A stretch of 64,000 bases of DNA from Microvelia longipes (Eukaryota; Arthropoda; Insecta; Hemiptera; Veliidae), in NCBI GenBank assembly GCA_018340805.1, contig JACMZG010001914.1, positions 48,859,104 through 48,923,103 on the forward strand, read 5' to 3'. Below the pieces are notes generated by a model. The model saw only the letters and a list, made by a program, of their open reading frames with translations. It searched no databases and was not told the origin of the DNA. The position numbers and the translations under genes were made by a program. Below, one piece after another: positions 23,324 through 35,737 of this stretch. Numbering within the stretch: the first letter of the stretch is position 1; each line of letters begins with the position of its first letter.

Positions 23324-26300
23324 ATTGCATAGCCCCATGAAAAACAACGACTAGCGCTACCTAGTAGAGAACAAGAAAACTTAAATAATTAAGACTGTTA
23401 TACAAATAGGAATATTCTCCTGGTTCCTTCTACTATTTAAATGTATAATATTATTACTCAATAGTAATAACATTATTAATTTCGTACTTCGTAGAAAGCA
23501 CAAATAATAAATACTGAATATAAAGCTACAACTAATTATAATTAATAAAGTATCGGGTATTGAGATTTTAACAGCGCTGTCGTAAAAAGTAAACATCCAC
23601 CGAATCTTATATCAAGTGTTACTTTCCAAATACATCACCCTGATTAACTCAGCTTTGTGTGGAGCTCTTGCGATATTACTGTTGTCGACCCTCGCTAAGT
23701 TGACCACTGTAAATTCAAGTACCCATTAATTTTTATAGTAATCGTCTGGCATGTATGGTCATACAATTAGTGGACAATTATGGTGGTGGATAATTATATA
23801 GTCATTTAATATATGGACATATACTTTGATAGTTTAACAATATCGATATACAATTATTTAAAGTAGAAACCTATGACACCGAAAAATCAACGATTCATCT
23901 GTCATTCCTACTTACACATTTTGTATGTCCGTACGGACGTACAAAATGTCCAACGATATAAGGACATGATATTTTTTTTGTCTAAGAAGGCCTCCTTTTG
24001 GGTAGATACAAGATTTTCCCAACTTATAATTACTATAAACATCCTCAGTGTAATCATAAGAAATAAAAAAAACAGATACGGGGTACCTCGAAACATTTTA
24101 TCATCATATCGGATTCCCTATGCTCATACTCCCTGATTTTTACTCACTTCGCTCGTCTTCAAAATATACAATTCGCTAAATTTAAACTTATGAAACTAAT
24201 TTAAAGTTAAACTAATGAAACTTAAACATATGTTAGTCTTATACATGGACATACATAGATAAAGTGTATCTATAATATGTAGTTAATTAAAAAAATTATA
24301 GATCTATTAAATAAGTATAGTAAATGCAAACCAATATTATAATAATGACAATTTAATATTTATATATTCATAACACTAACTATCGCCGAATAATTGTTAA
24401 TATGTTGCCGAGTTAAGTAAGATTTTAAACATAAGTTACCTATCTAGCCTACCCTATACAATCAACGACTAGCGCTACCTAGTAGAGAACTAGAAAACTT
24501 AAATAATTAAGAGTTTTCTATAAACAGTAATAACCTCCGGGTTGCTCGTGCGATATCTACATACACATTTTGTATGTCCTTACAGACGTGCAAAATGTCC
24601 GTAAGGACATATTTGTATGTCCTAAAGGACGTATAAAATGTCCAACGATATAAGGACATGATATTTTTTGTCAAAGAAGGCCTCCTTTTGGATAGATACA
24701 AGTTTTTCTAACTTATAATTACCATAATCATCCACAGTGATATCTCATGAAGTATATTTGAAGAAATAATTGATTCGGGGTACCCCGCAACATTTAATCA
24801 TCATATATACATCTCAACGCTAATACTCTCTTCTTCTTACGCGCTACGCGCATCTTCGGAAATTACAAATTCGTTAAATTTTAAACTTTTGTAAAGTCAA
24901 ACTAATGAAATTTATTCAAATGATAGTCTTATACATGGACGTACATAGATATAGTGTACCTATATAGTCTTATGCGTGCCTTATCTCAAATTGATCGCAA
25001 TATGATAACAAATTATGAATATCAATACTACACCTATAGACTGATTTTTGTACAAAGTTTCAACTCTCTAGTATAAAAGCACTGGGAGCTACGATGATAA
25101 CAGACACAGAAACACACACTTATATATACACACACACACACACACATATATATACAGACAGCTAGACAATTTTTGATAACCAGTCAGGATAGGTCTTAGG
25201 AACACCTAGAACGGATTATTCCAGATTCATCCCGGTTTCGGCTTTATTGCAAACACAATACTTTACCTATATACCTACGGTATTCACGAAACAAAGTAAA
25301 ACACCATTTTAAAACGGCTGAAATTATTAAAATAATATTCATAGTTCATCGTATCACTAGTAAAACCTGGGACAATTGATACAAAATGCATTATAGCGGT
25401 ACCTAGTAGAGAATTGGCTCTACTGTGGCTATGCTTATATTGGCCCAAAAACTACTTAAGATGGCTCACAATTGCTCCGATACTGCTCTAAACGCTTAAC
25501 TGCACATCGTAATGTGGAATATTGGCTTCGAAAGTCGGGTTTTAAACATAAGCCACCTTTCTAACCTAGCCTCATACAATTAACGACTAGCGCTATCTAG
25601 TAGAGAAGTATACAACTTAAATTATTGATAGTTTTCTACAATAAAATTAATCTCCTGGTTCCTCGTACGTTTTAAATGTAGTTATAGGTTATCGATAGTT
25701 ATATATATACTTATGTATACATTCAAATAAAAGTGTACGATAATAAGACAATATTTTAATACATCAGGAATATCGTATAATTATTATTATTATTTAGCCA
25801 CGTATTTGTTTGCCGCTGAATGAATACTTTAATATATCAGGAATATCGTTATATAATTATTATTATTAAGCCCCGTCTCTGTTTGCCGCTTAATGAATGT
25901 CGAGATCTCTTCGCGTCAAATAAAACATTTACAGATGCGACACTACAACATTGTATAATTCACATAAAAATAATATAACTTTAAATAAATAGATAAAATT
26001 AAATATCAATAGTAATATATTATAACGTTACATTACTAGAATTAGAAATAATATTAATATAAATAATAAAAAATTATAAAATAAAAATCTAAGTAAATAA
26101 TTCGTTTTGTAATTTCTATTTATAGTAATTGCATAGCCCCGCATAACAAAAATCAACGACTAGCGCTACCTAGTAGGGATACATAGAATTATGAATATTC
26201 CTGAATTTTCATTGTTTTAATACTTCTAAACAATAATTGACATTTTCTTATCTATAATGTCACTTAAAAAGAGAATCAATACATCGCATTAGTAAATGTA

Positions 26301-26549
26301 GGATTAAAAATGTATCGTTCGATACATTTTCGATACTTAATAGATCGAAAAAGACAATTTTCGATACATGACATCAACTCATGTATGATTCAATGTATCG
26401 TTCGATATTTTCGATACCCAATAGGGCGAAAACATTTTCGATACATGAAACCGACACATGTTCAATTAAATATATCGTTCGATACTTTTTCGATATATGG
26501 CATCAAAATATCAATGATAAGGTTAAGTACGAGAAAAACACCTCCTTAT

Positions 26550-26632
26550 AATATGAAGGTTCGTTGGCTCGTTGGTAAAGTCTTCGCTTCTCGTTCTTAA
26601 GGTCGTTGGTTCGAATCCTGTCAGGGTCGGTT
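26550..26632 (+). ncRNA. tRNA-like sequence in right arm
   Basis: Mirror of 15,100-15,182: GGCTCGTTGGTAAAG (A-box-like) and GGTTCGAATCC (B box). Poor stem pairing argues against a functional tRNA. It points toward the nearer end of the element and the lipocalin gene. Confidence 0.5.
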
Positions 26633-26956
26633 CACTTTCTCTCTCGCTCTAATTGTCTATCTCTCTCTCTCACACACTCACTCACACTCACAATACATAC
26701 AATTAATAATAATAATAATAACAATGTTAAAAATGGTACAAAAAAATAATTAATTCATTCAATACAAATTTCAAATACCTCACCCCCTCAACATCAACAT
26801 TTTTCAAAAAATTCCAAACCCCCCACCCCTACACCTTAATACGTCATACTTAATCCCACATCAAATATACCCCCACCCCTCCAAAACTTTAACATTTAAT
26901 TTCTCCAGGGTTCAAAAGGGCATGTTGTGTCTGCCCATAGTGACACCTAATCTACT

Positions 26957-27030
26957 CCTAAAGAGTCGCCCAAGATGCGTCTTACGATCCCATACTACCT
27001 AAAGAGTCGCCCAAGATGCGTCTTACGATT
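26957..27030 (+). repeat. 41-bp tandem repeat continued (right of giant element)
   Basis: Begins with the duplicated CCTAAA, then GAGTCGCCCAAGATGCGTCT. One full and one partial unit are present in the same orientation as the left block. Confidence 0.9.
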
Positions 27031-27099
27031 AATTAACGTCTTCATTAATTAGTCTAAAAAATATAGACCGCGAAAGTGATTATTATGTTTCTGATTAAT

Positions 27100-27144
27100 C
27101 TAATTTTCTAACTATATGTTGCCAGGTTTAACTCAGTGAAAAAG
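27100..27144 (+). promoter_or_regulatory. Possible core promoter or 5'-UTR splice acceptor of lipocalin
   Basis: Two readings compete. CTATAT at 27,112-27,117 followed by CTCAGTG at 27,132-27,138 looks like a TATA-type box and an arthropod initiator, slightly closer than usual. Alternatively TTCTAAC (branch-site-like) followed by TTGCCAG at 27,119-27,125 could be an acceptor of a 5'-UTR intron. Only transcript data can decide. Confidence 0.3.
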
Positions 27145-27261
27145 ATGAACCAAATGATAAGTCTAGTCGTACTGGGATGCATTTCATGCTGCCTGGCGCA
27201 AGTACCGAGTCTTGGAAGATGTCCCGATGTTCAGGTTAAACAGGACTTCGAACCATCTAAG
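27145..27261 (+). CDS. Lipocalin exon 1 (signal peptide and N-terminus)
   Basis: Codes residues 1-39. The start MNQMISLVVLGC opens a hydrophobic signal sequence with likely cleavage after CLA or CLAQ. Mature sequence begins near VPSLGRCPD, where Cys26 is the first disulfide cysteine. The donor is AAG|GTAACA, phase 0. This ATG is the first in frame; a second Met at residue 4 would still leave a usable signal peptide. Confidence 0.9.
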
Positions 27262-30200
27262 GTAACATTGACCACGTTATTGTCATTTACCACAATATGC
27301 ATCAACCTACATTGAACCTTGGTCGAAATCATTCATGGCTCGTTTTTCCATGTTGAAACATCAACAGAACCTAAAAAACCTCTAAAACAGAACCTCTAAA
27401 ACAATATCGAATGAAATTAAAGACCTGAAATTAAAAAATTCATACAAACAAACCCAAGTCCACTAACTAAAGTCGACAACAAAATAAGACAACAAACTAA
27501 GTCGACTCAACAAAATAGTGAACCGACCCAAGTTTGTATTTAAAATAAGTGAAAATTCCTTTTATTTAAAATATTTCTATTTCAAAAATGCTTTATTGAT
27601 AAAACAACATTTTAAAAAATACATGAAAAGAATAAATAATAATTAATACAAAGTGGAATAATGAATCAACAAAAACAAGATCAAGAGATTTGAATTGTGG
27701 GGAAAACAAAAAATTAAATTGAAACGAGTTAACAAACTAATAATGCCTTAAATAAATTAAGAGTTAATTTAAAGAGTTCATTCGTACTAATTTTGGGTTG
27801 AAGCTAAGCTGTGATGTACTCCAGGCTTGTGGTGTACTGACTCAATTTTTTTTAAAATCGATTTCATATAAGTCAACTCAACAAATAATCGACTCGAAAT
27901 CTATTTGAATCGAAAGTTGATTCGAGTCCGATTCAAATGGACTTAATTCTGTTGAAGTCGAGTTGTTTCACATCGACTTTAGTCTATTCAAGTATGTTGA
28001 GTCTATTAAAGTCGATACTTGAGTCGGTACTAGCCGACTTCAGTCGATTCAAATCGACAGTTAACTGAATTGTCCGGAGCCAACTTTTATCGATTCAAGT
28101 TGAGATGCATCGACTTGATTTGTCTGTACCGACTGGAATCGACTTGATTATACATTGTTTATTTGGATTGAGTCTATTTGAATTGAGTCTATTTGAATTG
28201 ACTTAAGTCTATTTGAATCAGACTTAAATTTATTTTAATCAGACTTAAGTCAATCTGAATTGACTCCAGTCGACAAAAGTGATACAAATCAACTCTAGTC
28301 GACTTAAATCGACTCATAAAAAACCAACTCTTCAAATTGACTCGAATAAAATCAACTCAAAACGTAACGTGGTGATCGACTACACGTCACTATCCTAGGC
28401 TCTTTTCATGAAAATATTTTAGGGCTCCCAATCCAGCAAACCCAATTTTCTATCTAAACAACCTCGTCGTTTTCTTATGAAACTTAGCTATAAGATTTTC
28501 GGTTGAACATGGGTCGAACCCCGTTATTTTTCCCCCAATGTAATTAGTGCATTTATATGGTATTTAAAAGACCGACTCCGTGGTCGAGGTCGTTAGGGCG
28601 TTAGTCTTTACACTGACCATTGATACCACGGTGGTCTGGGGTTCGCATCCCAGGTTACGCTCTCAGTTTATATATAATTATTGATTAGATAAATTATCGC
28701 CAACTTTAGAATACACTTTGGCGTAACGGTTGCTACTACCACCCGAGGTGGTTCCGCAGGGTTTATCCCTGATGAGCCGCAAGGCTCTAAACGGGCATTA
28801 TTATTATATGGTATTTAAAAAAGAAACTAATTTGCTGCGACAGCACAATGTCCACTAACATAACGTATCATTGAGAACCTGTGTCTCATAATCGGCAGCT
28901 TATTTTTTGAAATTAAATTACAATTTGAACTATTTTGCAGTTCCTTTTTCGATATTTATTATAAATTTATTAAAAAAAGATAATTAAAAATTTTATAAAA
29001 ATGTATTTATTAAAAGTAAGGAGGCCCCTTCCCCACATATTTTTAACACTTTTGAATTTGAATGATAACTCGAAATATTACTAAATATCGTCTCTCATAA
29101 AAAAAAAAATAGTGTAGGTGGCAGTAGGATTGAGCTGAATCGTTCTGAAAATGCTTCTAGTACAAGAGCCTGAAAAATATGACTCATTTTGTACCACTTC
29201 AAACCAAAGTTTTCTGAAAATATACCTTTAACTATGATGGAAAAGCATAGTCTGCTTATCCAGAGTGAAGCCCTTGATATGAATGCGCTCGCTCAAAATA
29301 TTAGAAAATCACACTAATTCCAGTTTTCTTGTAATAAATGGTTCCCTGTAGATCAAGTGCAAAACATGAAAAGAACTTTTTATAAAGCTGATAAAATGTC
29401 CTATAAAAGGAAGTGTTTTTTTGCCAAAATCGGATAAATACAACTATGAATAAGAAGATATGAATAGATATAAAGATATGAATTTGTTAAATGGCCAAAA
29501 AAGTCAAAGAAATTTGCTTTTTCTCATTTTTTAGTGTTTATTGAGCCATAACTTTGGTTGCTGCAGTTATCCGATTTTGGATTTTGATGATTAAACACTC
29601 GTTTTATAGAACATTTTATCACCTTTAAAAAATGTTCTCTTCATGTTTTGCACAAGAACCACAGGGAACCACTTATTTCAAGAAAACTAAAATGTTTGCG
29701 ATTTTACACAAATTCGAGCATGCGCAATCATATGAAGGGCTCCACTCTGCATAGGTAGACTATGTTTTTTCGTCATAATTTAAGTTATTTTTTCATAAAT
29801 ATTTGGTTTGAAGTAGTACAAAATGAGTGACATTTTTTCAGGTCTGGCTCTTAGGAACACTTAGTTAGTTAGCCATTTAAATGCAAGAAACCTTGGTGGG
29901 TGCAAATCCTAGGTCTATCATTATTTACAGAGTAATCATCTTCCTGGATATGGTTGAACATTGTAATCCTTGATGATAATTATCAGAGGATGAAGTGACG
30001 TCAGTATAACGCCAAGGTTAGCTACTGAGACGCCAACTAACATCACTTGAATCCATTAAGAAATGTATATAATATTGTATATATATACATATAATCTTGT
30101 ATAAATACATACGTATACCTTCTCATGTATACCTGTATAGTCATATATGTATGTGTCCGCACATACCTATTTATATAGGCCGATATATGCGTATGTGAGC

Positions 30201-33200
30201 ATATACGTATTATACACGTGCTTATATGGGTACGTAATTACGTATACGTAATTATATATGTAAATACATGTGCACTTATGGATGTGTTTGAATATTAAGT
30301 AATCTGATCTGCATAGGTTTGTGGAGAACTAAGTTCCTGGGGAGGACAAACTTTTCATTTCCCCCTCCTTTCCACCAAACGGGGGACTTGATAAATAAAA
30401 TGCTTTGTTTGCATCCCACTAATTTGCTATGTATAACCACAAGTCGCACGGCACTTTTTCCAAAAGTGAAATTTTAACGACAATTACTTCTGATATGACT
30501 CCTCCACCCCAAGAATAAAAAATCTGTAAAAGTTATTAATATTATTAAAAATACATGTTTTCCCGTTTACAGTACTTAGGCAAATGGTACGAGGCAGAAA
30601 GGTACTTCGCAGTGTTTCAACTCGGAGGCAAATGTGTGTCAGCAACTTACACTCAGGCTGATGATGGCTCTATTACAGTCTTTAATAAGCAAATCAATTC
30701 CGTGTAAGTGTTTCAGCGAATCAGGTATAATGATTTAATTTATTTACAAGCTATGGTGAACTTACGTTTTTATTAAAACGCAACCTTAATTATGAGTGTT
30801 TCCGTTTTATATTATAGAATATTCCAATATTGTTTAACTACCATTATATTTTATTAAAATCGCAGTATTTTTTAAGTTAAATATGTCACAGTTTTATAAA
30901 AGTTTAATGTCAAGTACTTATTACATAATTTTTACTCATTCATTTTACTTAAAGGTTTAAGTTTTTAAGTATTTTTTATGATACAATTATTGATTTTTTT
31001 TTGTTTAATTAATACTTTTATTAATAATTCAACATTGATATTGTTTATTCTGTTTGTTCTTTACTGCATATTGTATTTTACATTTTTCTTCTTCTTTTTT
31101 AAATTGTATTTTTAATTGTTATTGAGCTCTGCTCGTTGTTACAATAAATAAATAAATAATAATTTTTTAATAATAACTCGTTAAAGTATAAATAAAATGC
31201 ATTAAATAGCTAAAAATAAAACAAAATTATCTTTTTTCCATAAGAGCTTTGAAGGACCCCCCCCCCCCCCCTGTTATCATTTTTATCGACAAACAGTGTT
31301 CTGCTATAGTGCTTAATAAAAAAAACACACTAGAAGTAAAAACAATTTAATATATTGTCAACCACAATAGTAGAAAACATTATAACTGGCCAGTTTCGAC
31401 TTTACGTCATCGTCAAAGCTGTTTACAGACTCATCATCAGTCTGTAAACAGCTCTGATGATGACGTAAAGTCTAGACCAGTCAGTTATAATTTTTGTATA
31501 CTATTCTGGTTGACAATATATTAATTGTTTTTAATTCTAGTGGGTTTTTTATTAAACATCATGGTGAGTCTATTACACAAATCTGCGTCAAAACAACGAA
31601 TGATAGCTCTGCTATAGCCAAGTTTGGTTTGCGAATATGATTATCAGCTCATCGCATCCTCCCTCCAAATTGTCAGAACGCAGACGTCAGAAGCGTATCA
31701 CTACGTCAGACAATGAACAGTTCTACTACGAAAGCTATTGTAGAAATAACTAATGGTATACACAGTAACTTAGATGAAAATATAGAAACAGTTATGGTAC
31801 TCATAGACTTTTCCAAAGCTTTTGATTTGGTCAATCATGAGTTATTACTTTACAAATTGCAATGTCTTGGTATACGAGGCACTGCTCTTGAGTTAATTGC
31901 TTCCTATCTTAAGGAGAGGAAGCAATACACACAAATTTATCATGGATCTGATATTTCCAGATCAAATTATTCAGCTTTACACAGAGGAGTGCCCCAGGGC
32001 TCAATCCTGGGGCCTTTACTTTTTTTAGTTTTCATTAATGATTTACCTTTGTTCATTGGTAACTGCTCGACTAGTTTGTATGCCGATGACGTCACATTAG
32101 TTTTTAAAAATAAATCTGGATTAGATATAAATAAAATCATTAATTCTGAATTGCGCAACTTAGCAGAATGGGTAAAATCAAATAAATTACTGTTAAATAA
32201 CGTTAAAACTGAATACATGATATTTAGCCGAAAAAAAAACAAAAATTGAATTTAAATTTAGAAATAGATAATAAAAAAATTATTGAATGTGCAAGCTGTA
32301 AACTATTAGGAGTTAATATAACTAATGATTTAAAGTGGGAAAAACATATAAATATAGTCAATAAACAGCTAAATAAAGCATATTATTTGATTAAACAACT
32401 AAGGTCTAGAGTAAATAGTAAGGCTTTAATTTAACATTTACTAGTTTAGTACAAGCTAAGCTGTATAGTTTAGTTGTATGGGTAATTCACCTCATTCCAA
32501 AAAAATATGTTAACACAAAAAAAAATTAAAGATTAATTAAAGGAGCTAGAGGGACGCAAAGTGCAAGGGCTATTTTAAAGAATTAGAGATTTTAACCATC
32601 CAATCTCTCTATGTTTTGGAATATTAAAACTAGCTAAAAAAGGATGAAATAACTTTAAGTAATATTAATAATAAACACAAATATAATACAAGGAATAAAG
32701 GTAAATTAGTTGTTATGAGCAAGCATAAAACAGATCACTACAGGTCATCAGTACATTTTAATAAAATATATCTGTACAATAAATTGACAGATGACGTAAA
32801 AAAAGAAAAAGATTTTGACAAATTTGTAAAGGAATGTAAAAATAAATTTATAAAAGATCCTATGTATTCAATAACAGATTTTGGAAAATAATGAATTTAT
32901 TAGTATATTTTAATTAAAAAATTATTTAATGTATTTATTATTTTAATATTTTATTTGTTTTAAGATTCTGTTGAAAAACTTTTTGACATATTTCAATACA
33001 ATGTAAATTGTCTATGAAATAAATATATATTCTATTCTATTCTATTCTATTCTATTCTAATGATTTCCAAAGCGCTGGTTGCTTATAATACAAAAATCAA
33101 TAAACTTGCTAATAGCGAGCCTAAAATTAATTAGGTATTTTTGTTGAATATTAGCCTATATTTTTTCAACCTCTTGAGAACTTAAGATAGTCTCATTTTG

Positions 33201-35592
33201 AAAAGAATGTAAAAGCCATCCATTTGGTGTGAAAATTATGTGGCCTTTCTGAAAATGGAACGTAGGGTACCAAAAGAAGGTAAAAGCCATCCATTTGGTG
33301 TGAAAATTATATGGCCTTTCTGAAAATGGAACGTAGGGTATCTTGAGACCAGTTTTTTTTCAATAAGACAAGATGCAATTGGACGCTCTGACCAACTGAG
33401 CTGTCAATGAACTCCTTATTCAACCTAAACTCACTCATCCAAAAATTTCCACCTTCGACGCACACAAGATTGTACTGGTGAACATTACTTTTATCTCTAT
33501 ATTGTTACAGGACTGGTAGGCCGTCTAATATCACCGGTAAAGCTGTGGCAAAGGATCCCAGCGTTCCAGCTAAACTTACTGTTACCTTCCCAAACTCTCC
33601 AGGTACTGTTTCATATTTCACAAATCTTTTTGTGAGTAAGTCATCACTAGAGCATGCCAACCCTTAGAGATCGGAGTTCAAAGAAGTACCAGTGCTTATC
33701 TTTTACCATTATAATAACCAACATACCAGCATAAAAACCTTTGTTCAAACTTGTTGCATTGACAAACCCCAATCATCAATATTCCACTCCTGCTCTTACT
33801 CTATATATGTATCTAAGATAAACCAGAGATTAAAACAAATTTAACTAAAACAAGAGGTCTTCAGTCTCTTTGCCGCCCCACGGCCCTGGGAATTTTGAGG
33901 CGCTAAACAGAGTCGGCGCTGGGGGCTGCTTTCGCGTAAAAAAGTAACCTGAACATCTTTATCTATTTTAATATAATCAATTAAACAGTACAACTTTTAT
34001 AATAGAAAATTTATAATACAGATCAAAACAGTAATGATGTTTAAGAACCGACAACTATTGATTTATTATAACCTTAACACATTCTTGGAAAAGGACACGA
34101 TGAGGTTACACAGAGCCCCTGAAAGCCCCAAAAAGATGATTTAAGTCTCTTTATAAATGAAATAAGGTTTGCCCCCTCATTAGTTATACATATCTATGAG
34201 TGATTTTATCATCATAACGTTCAATCACCATGATTCTAACCTTTTGATGTCTGTTTCAGCAGAAGGTTCATACTGGGTTATTGACACTGACTACGATAAC
34301 TTCGCTGTTGTATACTCCTGCACTCCATTGGCTTTCGCCAATGTCAGTAAGTATAACTTAATCTACTTCCAGGATAACAATAAGGGTTAACAAATGATAA
34401 GGGTTGACTCCCATAAAGAGACACAACTCGACAAAAATGACAATTTTATTTTCGAATATACTTGCTATTTTTTCTCAATTAACCTAGGATCATCTAACTA
34501 GTTATCTTATACTGTTTTTGCTTGATTATGTTTACCAAGTGACCTTGCGACGTCGCCTCACTGTATCCTTATCACGCAAGTTTCTATCCCCAAACTAAAT
34601 TTATTAAGTAGACACCTATGAGGGGGTCGGGATCAAAGCACTAACCTAATCAGTAAATGTAGCTAAATCTCCTTCCAGTATACAGCAATAATTGGTTGTG
34701 TTTCGTCCAGAGTTAAATCAAAGAAATTAAACAAAAATAAAGCCGCTACTCAGAAAAATGTCAGCAATAATACATATTTTATAGCTGATGTATATATTTT
34801 TATTTCCATTACTGTTTGTTATCATTATTGATAAGACTTAATTCTAGCAGTGTTATTATTTATTATCATTATATAACACAATGCGTCAGCGTCAGCATAG
34901 TGCGATAGTTATAATTTATTAATTACAAAATAGTTTTTATAGTTTATTAATCGGGATTATAAGCCGGATATCCACGTTGTAAGACATGCTTAAAACTTTA
35001 CTACTGATAAGCATTTTGTTATCAGTAAGTAATTGCATTTGTGAAGAATGCGTTGAAATAATTGAATTAATTATTGACCTAGATAATTATAAATTCTGCA
35101 GAATTAAAGTAAAAATCATTGTAACCCTTGAGCCTTGCCCGCCTAGGGAGAGGGTAGTATAAATAAATAAAATCCCATTTTAGGGCCTTTCAGCCTATCA
35201 GAGTATTCACCCCTCGGGAACCCACCTCAGGGTGTATGCATTTACTGTCCTATAAGAATTATTTAAAGTTGGCGAAATATTGTAAATACAAATACTATTC
35301 ATATAATCTTAGAGCATAGCCCGGGCTGCGAACCCCGAACCTCCGGTGCCGAAATCGATGAGGGTAGTATATTGATATCAATATTATTGCCGGTTACCGA
35401 TATTATGTAAAACTTAAAAAAGGACATCCTCTACCGCATAACTGAAACATGTTCACATTTCTTATATTACTATTTTTTTAAATTTTCTTCATTTATACCG
35501 TAGGTATATAGGAAAAGTATTGTGTTTACAAAGAAATCCGAAACCGGGATGTCACCGGAATATTCAGTTTTAGGTGTTTTCGAGATTTTTAT

Positions 35593-35649
<57 letters not shown>

Positions 35650-35705
35650 TTATATTTATATGTGTATATATATATATATAATATATATATATATATATAA
35701 TATAT

Positions 35706-35737
<32 letters not shown>

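Noticed and set aside
26550..26632. Functional tRNA gene
   Set aside because: A and B boxes are present but the acceptor and T stems pair poorly, and the same sequence is mirrored in the other arm.
31967..32242. Minus-strand open frame opposite the intron 2 reverse transcriptase
   Set aside because: Antisense shadow of the RT coding frame.
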